From Gemmatimonadales bacterium (GTDB lineage Bacteria > Gemmatimonadota > Gemmatimonadetes > Gemmatimonadales > GWC2-71-9): a stretch of 39,204 nt of DNA. The position numbers and the translations under genes are program-made. How positions within the stretch are numbered: the stretch's first letter is position 1; each line of letters starts with the position of its first letter. Below are positions 26,014 to 32,809 of this stretch, one piece after another. The stretch spans positions 1 to 39,204 of the forward strand of contig JACKDA010000014.1 of assembly GCA_020633775.1 (NCBI GenBank). The letters are read 5' to 3'. The notes under the pieces were generated by a model. That model did not search any database and was not told the DNA's origin. It saw nothing but the letters and a program-made list of their open reading frames with translations.

Positions 26014-27252
26014 TCAGTCCCGCGCCAGCACCAGCGCCGCGTTGGTCCCCCCGAACCCGAACGATTGCTTGAGGACCGTGGCCGGTCGGGCCGTCACGCC
26101 GCCCGGCGGCAGGAAGGCCAGGCCGCCCTCGGTGACCGGGTCCTCGCAGTTGAGCGACCCCGGCACCCAGCCGTCGCGGAGCGCGAGCGCGGCGAACGCG
26201 GTCTCGATCGCGCCGCTGGCGCCCAGGGCGTGGCCGTGCCACCCCTTCGAGCCGCTGACGAGGAGCTGGTCGGCGTGGCGGCCGAAGACGGTGCGGATCG
26301 CCTCCGCCTCGCCGGCGTCGTTGAGCGGGGTCGACGAGCCATGGGCGTTCACCCACGCCACGTCCCGCGGCGCGATGCCGGCATCGGCAATCGCGGTCGT
26401 CATGGCGCGCACCACCTCGCGGCCGTCGGGGCGGGGCCGGGTCATGTGGTGGGCATCGTTGGTGAGCCCGAACCCGGCCACCCGGCCGTAGATGGTGGCG
26501 CCGCGCCGCATCGCCCGGTCGGCCTCCTCGAGCACCAGCACCGCGGCGCCCTCCGCCATCACGAAGCCGTCGCGGCCGGTGTCGAACGGGCGCGAGGCGG
26601 TGGCGGGGTCGTCGTTGCGCGTGCTCATCGCGCGGATCATCGCGAACGACCCGAAACAGAGCGGATAGAGCGGCGCCTCGCTCCCTCCCGCGAGCATCAC
26701 GTCGGCGCGCCCGTCCGCGATGGCGCGGTACGCCTCGCCGATCGCGAGCGTCCCCGACGCGCAGCTCATCGCGTTGGTGGCGTTGACGCCGGTGATCGCG
26801 TGGGCGATCGCGATGTTGCAGCTCACCGCCCCACCGAACACCGTGAGCGCGAGGAGCGGGTCCACGGCGCGGAGCCCTCCCTCGACGTACTTTGCGTTCT
26901 CCTGCTCGGCGAAGCCGATGCCGCCGAGCGCGGTGCCCATCATCACGCCGACCCGCTCCGGCGCCTCCTCGGCGAGCGGGAGTGCCGCATCGGCCAGCGC
27001 CTCCTGCGTCGCCGCGAGGGCGAGTTGCGAGCAGCGGTCGGTCCGTCGCGCCACCTTGGCATCGAGCAGCGCGACCGGATCGAAGTCGTCGATGGCGGCC
27101 GCGACATGCGAGCGGAACGGGCTCGGGTCGAATCGCGTGATGCGCGCCACCGCCGAGCGGGGCTCGCGCAACCGGGCCCAGGACCGCTCCCGGTCGGCGC
27201 CGAGCGGCGTCACCAGCCCGACGCCGGTGATGACGACATCGCGACGGCTCAT
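26014..27252 (-). CDS. Beta-ketoacyl synthase (KAS II/FabF-like), last gene of the sigma-factor operon
   Basis: Condenses an acyl chain with a malonyl unit. 412 residues, the FabF length. Complete catalytic set: Cys164 (NAMSCASGT), His304 (VNAHGSSTPLND), Lys336 and His341 (SKGWHGHALGASG), and the C-terminal SFGFGGTNAALVL. Opens with RDVVITGVGLVTPLG. It is not beside the usual fab genes and the operon has no ACP, ketoreductase or acyltransferase, so it probably serves a dedicated product rather than bulk fatty acids. ATG at 27252 overlaps the SRPBCC stop (ATGA); the longer frame to 27849 is discarded. Confidence 0.93.
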   Translation of the reverse strand: MSRRDVVITGVGLVTPLGADRERSWARLREPRSAVARITRFDPSPFRSHVAAAIDDFDPVALLDAKVARRTDRCSQLALAATQEALADAALPLAEEAPERVGVMMGTALGGIGFAEQENAKYVEGGLRAVDPLLALTVFGGAVSCNIAIAHAITGVNATNAMSCASGTLAIGEAYRAIADGRADVMLAGGSEAPLYPLCFGSFAMIRAMSTRNDDPATASRPFDTGRDGFVMAEGAAVLVLEEADRAMRRGATIYGRVAGFGLTNDAHHMTRPRPDGREVVRAMTTAIADAGIAPRDVAWVNAHGSSTPLNDAGEAEAIRTVFGRHADQLLVSGSKGWHGHALGASGAIETAFAALALRDGWVPGSLNCEDPVTEGGLAFLPPGGVTARPATVLKQSFGFGGTNAALVLARD

Positions 27253-27713
27253 GCGCGCTCCGCCGCGCGCGCGATGCCCGCGAGGGTGCGCGAGGCGATG
27301 CCGGAGACGAACACCGGCCCGATGACCAGCGACGCCGCGAGTCCGCCGATCAGCGGCCAGCCGGGGCCGCCCCATTCGTGCACGATCGTGACATCGGTGG
27401 TCATCGCGTCGACCGCCTCGAGGGACCAGCGGACATCCATCCCGGTCGTGATCCCGCCGACGTGGCGGTAGCGAATCTCCCGCGCCTCCGGATCGACCCA
27501 CATCCGCGAGCACCACCAGGTCGGCCAGTCGAGCGGCCCGCCGAACGGGCGCCACGCCGACATCTCGACCAGGCCATCGCCGGCGGTCGTCCCCTCGAGT
27601 CGATGCACCCAGCGATAGTGCGGCAGGATCGCGGGCCACCGTTCCACGGCCGTCGCGTGCGGCCACACCGCCTCGATCGGCGCGGCGATCCGGTGGGCAT
27701 CGACGGTGCGCAT
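27249..27713 (-). CDS. SRPBCC/START-like protein (possible cyclase/aromatase)
   Basis: 154 residues. Helix-grip pattern: HRIAAPIEAVWPHATAVERW at the start, strands YRWVHRLEG and GLVEMSAWRPFG, REIRYRHVGG, WSLEAVDAMTTDVTIVHEW, and a C-terminal helix GIASRTLAGIARAAERA. The fold holds hydrophobic ligands; polyketide cyclases and aromatases belong to it, so next to a ketosynthase such a role is plausible but unproven. A hydrophobic stretch LIGGLAASLVIGPVFVSG is unusual. Overlaps the ketosynthase by 4 nt and the methyltransferase by 1 nt (TGATG). Confidence 0.8.
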   Translation of the reverse strand: MRTVDAHRIAAPIEAVWPHATAVERWPAILPHYRWVHRLEGTTAGDGLVEMSAWRPFGGPLDWPTWWCSRMWVDPEAREIRYRHVGGITTGMDVRWSLEAVDAMTTDVTIVHEWGGPGWPLIGGLAASLVIGPVFVSGIASRTLAGIARAAERA

Positions 27714-28420
27714 CAGCGGTCCGTCCGCCAGCTGACGAGGACGCGGGCAAACGGCAGCGCAACCGCATGCGGTGCCCGTGCGCCCGCCGATCGCGCGAGG
27801 TCGGCCAGTGCCGCGGCCGTCCGGCCGCGGGCCAGCGACACCACTCCATCGTCGATCGTGCTGCGGTGGAATCCCATGGCGGTTCCCGCGGCGCGGAAGC
27901 CGAGTGCCGCCAGTCGCGATGGCCGCAGGTCGAGCACCAGGACGCCCCGGCGGGCGACGCGGTGCGCCTCGGCCAGCATCCGGGTGGCGCCGGTGTCGTC
28001 GAGATGATGGAGCAGCTGGCTCAGGAGGACCACGTCGATGCTCGCCGAGCGGAGCGGCAGGGTGCCGCCGCAGCCGAGGAGGGTCGGAATGCCGGCCGTG
28101 GTCGCGAGGCGCGCGGCGGTGGGGTGGCGCTCCAGCCCGAACGCGGCGAGGTGCAGCCCGTGGGCGGTGGCCCAGCGGCTCGCCGCATGGGGGAGGTCTC
28201 CGGCACCGGTCCCGATGTCGAGCAGCGACACCGAGCGGCCGCGGTCCGGGGCGTCGAAGAGGGTGCGCAGTCCGCGGTGCAGCGCCCGGACCCCGCCGAA
28301 GAGCCGGTTCGCGGTGGCGATCTCCCCCAGCATCCGGCGGACCAGCACCGGGTCGGCGCCGGGGTCGTCGAGCACCTCGATGCCGATCGGCGACGGGAGC
28401 AGGGCGAGGTCAGAGGCCAT
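27713..28420 (-). CDS. Class I SAM-dependent methyltransferase
   Basis: 235 residues. SAM-binding motif I VSLLDIGTGAGDLPHAA (about 82-98), acidic residue of motif II in AAFGLERHP, motif IV SIDVVLLSQLLHHLDD, then MLAEAHRVARRGVLVLDLRPSRLAALGFRA. The style (LDIGTGAGDLP, HHLDD) matches small-molecule methyltransferases found beside type III polyketide synthases; substrate unknown. ATG at 28420 overlaps the flavin reductase 3' end by 11 nt; the longer frame to 28480 is less likely. Confidence 0.88.
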   Translation of the reverse strand: MASDLALLPSPIGIEVLDDPGADPVLVRRMLGEIATANRLFGGVRALHRGLRTLFDAPDRGRSVSLLDIGTGAGDLPHAASRWATAHGLHLAAFGLERHPTAARLATTAGIPTLLGCGGTLPLRSASIDVVLLSQLLHHLDDTGATRMLAEAHRVARRGVLVLDLRPSRLAALGFRAAGTAMGFHRSTIDDGVVSLARGRTAAALADLARSAGARAPHAVALPFARVLVSWRTDR

Positions 28421-28886
28421 CAGGGTCCGCGTAGCCGCCGCGATAGTAGAGCAGCGGCCGCCCGTGCTCGGCGGCGTCACCCGCGACCACCCGGCCGATC
28501 AGGATCGTGTGGTCGCCCGCCTCCACCGTGTCATGACGGGTGCAGACGAGGTGCGCGAGCACCCCGTCGAGGAGCAACGCGTCCTCGGGACCCCGACGCC
28601 ATCCCACGCCGTCGAAGCGGTCGCTGCCGGTGGCGGCGAAGCGGCGCGACAGCGCCTCCTGGTTCGCCTCGAGGATGTTCACCGTCCAGCGCGGCGCGGC
28701 GACCAGCGCCGCGTGGGCCGACGCGGCGTGATCCACCGCCACCGAGACCAGCGGGGGGTCGAGCGAGACGGAGGCGAACGAGTTTGCCGTCATCCCCACC
28801 GGTGACTCGTCGTCGCGAAAGGTCGTGATGACGGTGATGCCGGTGGCGAAGCGGCCACAGAGATTGCGGAAGAGGTACGGATCCAT
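28410..28886 (-). CDS. Flavin reductase (FMN-binding split barrel)
   Basis: 158 residues, the length of HpaC/ActVB-type NAD(P)H:flavin reductases. Diagnostic features: LCGRFATGITVITTF at the start, GMTANSFASVSLDPPLVSVAV flavin loop, FTVNILEANQ-like WTVNILEANQEALSRRFA, and the late GDHTILIGRVV and LLYYRGGY. It would supply reduced flavin to an oxygenase. The natural partner is the FAD oxidoreductase encoded 2 nt upstream, though that family usually carries its own tightly bound FAD. Confidence 0.92.
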   Translation of the reverse strand: MDPYLFRNLCGRFATGITVITTFRDDESPVGMTANSFASVSLDPPLVSVAVDHAASAHAALVAAPRWTVNILEANQEALSRRFAATGSDRFDGVGWRRGPEDALLLDGVLAHLVCTRHDTVEAGDHTILIGRVVAGDAAEHGRPLLYYRGGYADPDGL

Positions 28887-28888
28887 CG

Positions 28889-30094
28889 TCAGGCCACCAT
28901 GCGACCGAGGAAGGCGGGGTTGAGGACCCGCCACGCGGGGACGAAATCGCCCGTGACGCCGATGAGGGTGTCGGCCATCCCGCGGCGCTGGAGGCGACCG
29001 ACACACCGGTCGAAGAGGCGGGGATGCAGCATCGCGTAGCCGATCATCCGTTCCACCATCCACTTGCCGAGGAAGCGCCGACGCCGGGCCGCGCGGTACG
29101 GCGCGAGCATCGCCTCGGTGACCGGCCCCTCCTGCGCGAGGGCGCCGTCGAGGGTCCTCGCCGCCATCCGCGCACCGATCAGGGCGCTCCAGATCCCCTC
29201 GCCCGTGAACGGGTCGAAGAAGTCGGCCGCGTCGCCGACGAGCAGCGCCCCATCGGCGGTGCTGCGCCGGGCCGCGGCATCGAACGGACCGGTGACGAGC
29301 CACTCGCGCACGAGCCGCGACGGATCGACCCGATCGGCGAGGCCGGGAAAGCCGGCGAGTCGCTCGGCCACGAACCTCGCGGGATCGCCCGCGGCGCTGG
29401 TGGCCTCATCGTGGCGCACCACGAGGGCGACATTGGTCACCCCGCCACCCAGCGGATTGAGGCCGACATACGCGCCGGCGCCGACATGCATCTCGGCGTC
29501 GGTGTCGAGCCCGCGCACCCCCTCGACATGGGCCACGAAGGCGAGCCGCGCGAGCCGACCTCGACGCACCCCGGTGACCGATCGTGCCACGCGACTGCGG
29601 AGGCCGTCGGCGCCGACGACGAGGCGCGCGCAGATCTCCCGTCGCCGCCCCGCGTCCTCGTAGGTGACGCGCATCGTGCCGCCCTGCCGCTCCACCCCGA
29701 CGCACCGGGCGCCCTCGAGCACCGTGGCCCCCTCGGCGCGCGCCCGCGAGAGGAGGGCGGCATCGAGTTCGCGACGGGGCAGCGCGAGTCCGGTGGGGCG
29801 CCACGGCCGGCCGCCCGCGTTCGCGAAGCGCCCGAGCAGCGCACTCCCCGCCGCCGCCACCACCCGGGTTCCCGTGAGTGCCGTCGCGCCGTGCGCCTCG
29901 ACGGCGGGCAGCACCCCGAGTCGCGCCAGCTCGCGCACGGTCGAGGGCGAGCCGTACTCGCTGCACGCCTTGTCGCGCGGGAAGCGGGCCCGATCGAGCA
30001 CGGTCACCGCGTGACCCCGCCGGGCAAGGCGGACCGCGGTGGCGCTCCCTCCCGGGCCGCCACCCACCACCACCACTGGCTCAGGTCGCGGCAT
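28889..30094 (-). CDS. FAD-dependent oxidoreductase (geranylgeranyl reductase/monooxygenase-like)
   Basis: 401 residues. FAD-binding GxGxxG is VVVVGGGPGGSATAVRLARR (8-27); then RFPRDKACSEYGSPSTV, LVVGADGLRSRVARS and the second FAD motif LLVGDAADFFDPFTGEGIWS. The C-terminal ADTLIGVTGDFVPAWRVL resembles the oxidoreductases found beside type III polyketide synthases. Probably reduces or hydroxylates a lipid or polyketide intermediate. ATG at 30094 overlaps the anti-sigma 3' end by 14 nt; a longer frame to 30163 starts inside that gene. Confidence 0.9.
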   Translation of the reverse strand: MPRPEPVVVVGGGPGGSATAVRLARRGHAVTVLDRARFPRDKACSEYGSPSTVRELARLGVLPAVEAHGATALTGTRVVAAAGSALLGRFANAGGRPWRPTGLALPRRELDAALLSRARAEGATVLEGARCVGVERQGGTMRVTYEDAGRRREICARLVVGADGLRSRVARSVTGVRRGRLARLAFVAHVEGVRGLDTDAEMHVGAGAYVGLNPLGGGVTNVALVVRHDEATSAAGDPARFVAERLAGFPGLADRVDPSRLVREWLVTGPFDAAARRSTADGALLVGDAADFFDPFTGEGIWSALIGARMAARTLDGALAQEGPVTEAMLAPYRAARRRRFLGKWMVERMIGYAMLHPRLFDRCVGRLQRRGMADTLIGVTGDFVPAWRVLNPAFLGRMVA

Positions 30095-30344
30095 CGGGTC
30101 CCGTGGCGGTCTCCAGCAGCTCGACGATCTGCGCCTTGAGGTGGTCGGGACAGCAGCCGGCACTCAACCGGCGGAGCCGGTCGCGGAAGGCCTGCTCGTG
30201 GCGTGCGACCTGGGCGCAGTGCCCGCACCGGACCAGGTGGGCCTGCATCCGCCCTGCGGCCTCGAGCGGCAGCTCCCCCCGCACGAACGCGTCGAGCTCG
30301 GCACCGGCCTTCTCGCAGTCATATCCTGTCTCGCGCTCGGTCAT
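30081..30344 (-). CDS. Zinc-binding anti-sigma factor (ZAS, RsrA-like)
   Basis: 87 residues. Redox zinc motif H36-x3-C40-x2-C43 (HLVRCGHC) with Cys10 (GYDCEKAGAE), the same spacing as Streptomyces RsrA, and an extra Cys pair, C64-C65 (AGCCPDHLK), also common in that family. In RsrA, oxidation forms a disulfide, releases zinc and frees the sigma factor. No membrane segment, so it senses the cytoplasm. ATGA overlap with the sigma gene upstream and 14-nt overlap with the oxidoreductase downstream. Confidence 0.9.
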   Translation of the reverse strand: MTERETGYDCEKAGAELDAFVRGELPLEAAGRMQAHLVRCGHCAQVARHEQAFRDRLRRLSAGCCPDHLKAQIVELLETATGPDAAT

Positions 30345-30898
30345 TGTGCCTCCTCCTGGGGCCGGATGATCCCGGTCTCCACCGCATAACGTCGCAACTG
30401 CCCCTGCAGGATCCGCCGGGCCCGGAACAGCCGCGACTTCACCGTCCCGATCGGGATCTCCAGCGCCTCCGCCACCTCCTGGTACGGCAGCCCCTCGAGG
30501 TCGCTCAGCAGCACCACGTCGCGGAACTCCTCGGGGAGGGCGTCGAGGGCACGGGTCACCTCATCATCGACGAGCGAGGCGAAGAACTGCCCTTCCGGGT
30601 CGGGGTTGTCCTCGTCGCCGAGCTCGGGGATCGCCTCCAGGTCGATCGCCGTGGGCCGGCGGGTCCGCTTGCGCCAGGTGTTGATGAACTGGTTCCGCAG
30701 GATGGTCACCAGCCAGGCACGGGCGTTCGACCCGGGACGGAACGACCCCCATGCCCGCAGCGCCTTGAGCATGGTGTCCTGGACGAGGTCCTCGGCCGCG
30801 GCCGGGTCGCCCGTGAGCCGGAGGGCGACCCGGTACAGCAGGTCGAGGTGGGGCAGGGCTTCGTCGCCGAAGCGCGCAGGGGCAGGCGGTGCGCTCAT
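30341..30898 (-). CDS. ECF sigma factor (SigR/ECF12-like)
   Basis: 185 residues. Region 2 (about 17-80): LDLLYRVALRLTGDPAAAEDLVQDTMLKALRAWGSF with WLVTILRNQFINTWRKR, close to SigR. Region 4 (about 120-175): LDALPEEFRDVVLLSDLEGLPYQEVAEALEIPIGTVKSRLFRARR, the -35-binding helix-turn-helix. Pairing with a cytoplasmic zinc anti-sigma factor identifies a thiol-oxidative-stress switch. The ATG at 30898 is preferred over the frame to 30925. A GGAAT (30928-30924) upstream might be a SigR-type -35, which would support autoregulation, but the -10 is poor. Confidence 0.93.
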   Translation of the reverse strand: MSAPPAPARFGDEALPHLDLLYRVALRLTGDPAAAEDLVQDTMLKALRAWGSFRPGSNARAWLVTILRNQFINTWRKRTRRPTAIDLEAIPELGDEDNPDPEGQFFASLVDDEVTRALDALPEEFRDVVLLSDLEGLPYQEVAEALEIPIGTVKSRLFRARRILQGQLRRYAVETGIIRPQEEAQ

Positions 30899-30932
30899 GG
30901 TCCAAAGGTAGGCGCAGCGGGGCATTCCCGGT

Positions 30933-30938
30933 TACAAT
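30933..30938 (+). promoter_or_regulatory. Possible -10 box for the V4R-like gene
   Basis: TACAAT matches the sigma-70 -10 at five of six positions, 13 nt before the ATG, so the message would be almost leaderless. No -35 at the right place. Only 53 nt separate this gene from the divergent sigma gene. Confidence 0.25.
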
Positions 30939-30951
30939 CGTCCCCATCCCT

Positions 30952-31575
30952 ATGCCCGACACGGTCCCCGCCATCCTGCCGCTCTCGGTCCTCGAGGCGG
31001 TCCAGAACATCGACACCCCCGCCGACGACGGGCTCGGTGCCCTCGAGCACGAGCTGGCGGCGAAGCGACTCGGGCTGAGCAGCACCGTCGCCGCCCAGGT
31101 CAAGCGCTATCGCGAGCGGGCCGACGCCGGCGGCGGGATCGACCGGGAGGAGGCGCTGGCGGTCTTCCGGCTGGTCGGACGCCGGCCCGATGCGGAGCTG
31201 GTGTACGCCGATGCCGGGCGCCGGGCCGCGCGTTACGCCGCCCGGCAGCTCGGGGGCGGCAGCCGGGCCCTCGGCGCCGTCTCGCCCGGCAAGCTCGGGC
31301 GGGCCCTCCGGCTCCGCTCGGCCGGGGCGCTGGCCCGGCGATGGCTGCTCGTCACGATGGAACCGGTCGGCGGGCTCGCCCGCGCCGAGGCCGAGGACTC
31401 GCTCCCGCTGGCTGCGCGCGAGGATGGCGTGGGGTGCCGCTTCTACACCGCCGGCCTCGCGGAACTGCTGCGCGTGGTGGCCGGGATCGAGGGGGCGATG
31501 GTTCACGAGGCGTGCCGCAGTCGCGGCGATCGCCGTTGCGTCTGGCGGGCCGAAGCCGCCGCGGGGTACGAATGA
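30952..31575 (+). CDS. V4R-like domain protein, function unknown
   Basis: 207 residues, no signal peptide. The N-terminal 100 residues are helical and charged. The C-terminal part (about 125-200) has FYTAGLAELLRVVAGIEGAM then HEACRSRGDRRCVWRA, resembling the end of V4R (4-vinyl reductase) domains, in which paired cysteines and the preceding GdxxCxf element form a small-molecule, possibly metal-binding site. The assignment is tentative. ATG at 30952 was taken because the longer frame lies inside the divergent sigma gene. Stop overlaps the peptidase ATG (ATGA). Confidence 0.6.
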   Translation: MPDTVPAILPLSVLEAVQNIDTPADDGLGALEHELAAKRLGLSSTVAAQVKRYRERADAGGGIDREEALAVFRLVGRRPDAELVYADAGRRAARYAARQLGGGSRALGAVSPGKLGRALRLRSAGALARRWLLVTMEPVGGLARAEAEDSLPLAAREDGVGCRFYTAGLAELLRVVAGIEGAMVHEACRSRGDRRCVWRAEAAAGYE

Positions 31576-32756
31576 CCTTGATGCTCGAGCGACTCGATCG
31601 CGACCGACTTGCCGCCGGCCTCGTGGCGAGTGGCGCCGACGGCTGGCTCCTCTTCGACTTCCACGGCTGCAACCCGGTGGCGGCCCGCCTGCTGCCCGGC
31701 GGCAACCTCACCACCCGGCGCACCTTCGCCTGGATCCCCCGCGAGGGGCCGATCACCGCAATCGTCCATCGCATCGAGATGCAGCCGTTCGCCGGGTTTT
31801 CCGGACGGATCATCCCCTACTCCCGCCACCAGGAGCTGCACGCGGCGCTCACCGAGGTCGTCGGCGGGAAGGTCGCGGCGATGGAGATCAGCGCCGGCGA
31901 TGCGGTGCCCTACCTCGACCGAATCCCGTGGGGCGTGGTGGACCTGCTCCACTCGCTCGGCGCGACGGTGGTGTCGAGCGCCGACCTGGTGACCCACTTC
32001 GCCGCGACCTGGACCGCCGAGGAAACGGCCGAGCACGCCCAGGCGGCCGAACTGCTGCGGGGGATCGCCCTCGAGGCGCTCGGGCGCGCGGTGCATCGCA
32101 CCGATGGCACCCTCACCGAGAGCGCGATGCAGGGCGAGGTCGTCGCGGCGATGCGCGCCGCGGGACTGTTCCTGACGACCCTGCCGATCGTCGGCTTCGG
32201 CCCCAATGGCGCCAACCCGCACTACGAGCCGATCGCCGGGCATGACCGGACCCTCGGCCCGGACGAGGTGATCCTGCTTGACCTCTGGGGGGGGATGCGC
32301 GAGGGAGCGGTGTTCGCCGACCAGACCTGGATGGGATTCTCCGGGACGGTGGTCCCGGACCGGGTCCAGCGGGTGTGGGAGACGGTGCGCGATGCGCGCG
32401 ATGCCGCAGTCGCCGCGCTGCGCGAGCGGGTGGCGGCCGGCGGCGAGGTGCCGGGCTACGTCGGCGATCGCGCCGCCCGCGCGCACATCGAGGCGGCGGG
32501 CTTCGGCGAATGGTTCGTCCACCGCACCGGCCACTCGATCGATCGCGACCTGCACGGCTCCGGGCCGCACCTCGACGACTACGAGACCCATGACACCCGC
32601 TCGCTTCTCCCCGGCACCGGCTGCTCGGTGGAGCCCGGGATCTACCTCACGGGGGAGTTCGGGGTGCGCAGCGAGATCAACCTCTACTGGGGACCGGACG
32701 GGATCGTGGTGACCCCGACCGAGCCGCAGCGGGAGCTGGTGACCGCCACCACGTGA
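31572..32756 (+). CDS. M24-family aminopeptidase (Xaa-Pro peptidase-like)
   Basis: 394 residues. N-terminal creatinase-like domain (about 1-150) and C-terminal pita-bread domain with the five dinuclear-metal ligands visible: Asp in VILLDLWGG, Asp in FADQTWMGF, His in VHRTGHSIDRD, Glu in CSVEPGIYL and Glu in RSEINLYW. Such enzymes cut Xaa-Pro bonds or act as related dipeptidases. No signal peptide, so cytoplasmic. Translationally coupled to the V4R-like gene. Confidence 0.92.
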   Translation: MTLMLERLDRDRLAAGLVASGADGWLLFDFHGCNPVAARLLPGGNLTTRRTFAWIPREGPITAIVHRIEMQPFAGFSGRIIPYSRHQELHAALTEVVGGKVAAMEISAGDAVPYLDRIPWGVVDLLHSLGATVVSSADLVTHFAATWTAEETAEHAQAAELLRGIALEALGRAVHRTDGTLTESAMQGEVVAAMRAAGLFLTTLPIVGFGPNGANPHYEPIAGHDRTLGPDEVILLDLWGGMREGAVFADQTWMGFSGTVVPDRVQRVWETVRDARDAAVAALRERVAAGGEVPGYVGDRAARAHIEAAGFGEWFVHRTGHSIDRDLHGSGPHLDDYETHDTRSLLPGTGCSVEPGIYLTGEFGVRSEINLYWGPDGIVVTPTEPQRELVTATT

Positions 32757-32809
32757 CCAACCGGCGGATCGGGGGGTGATAGGGGCGTTCCCCCTCGCCT
32801 GAGGTGCCG

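Noticed and set aside
27253..27849. N-terminal extension fusing another domain to the ketosynthase
   Set aside because: The extension is an alternative frame through the SRPBCC gene; the family start and ATGA overlap support 27252.
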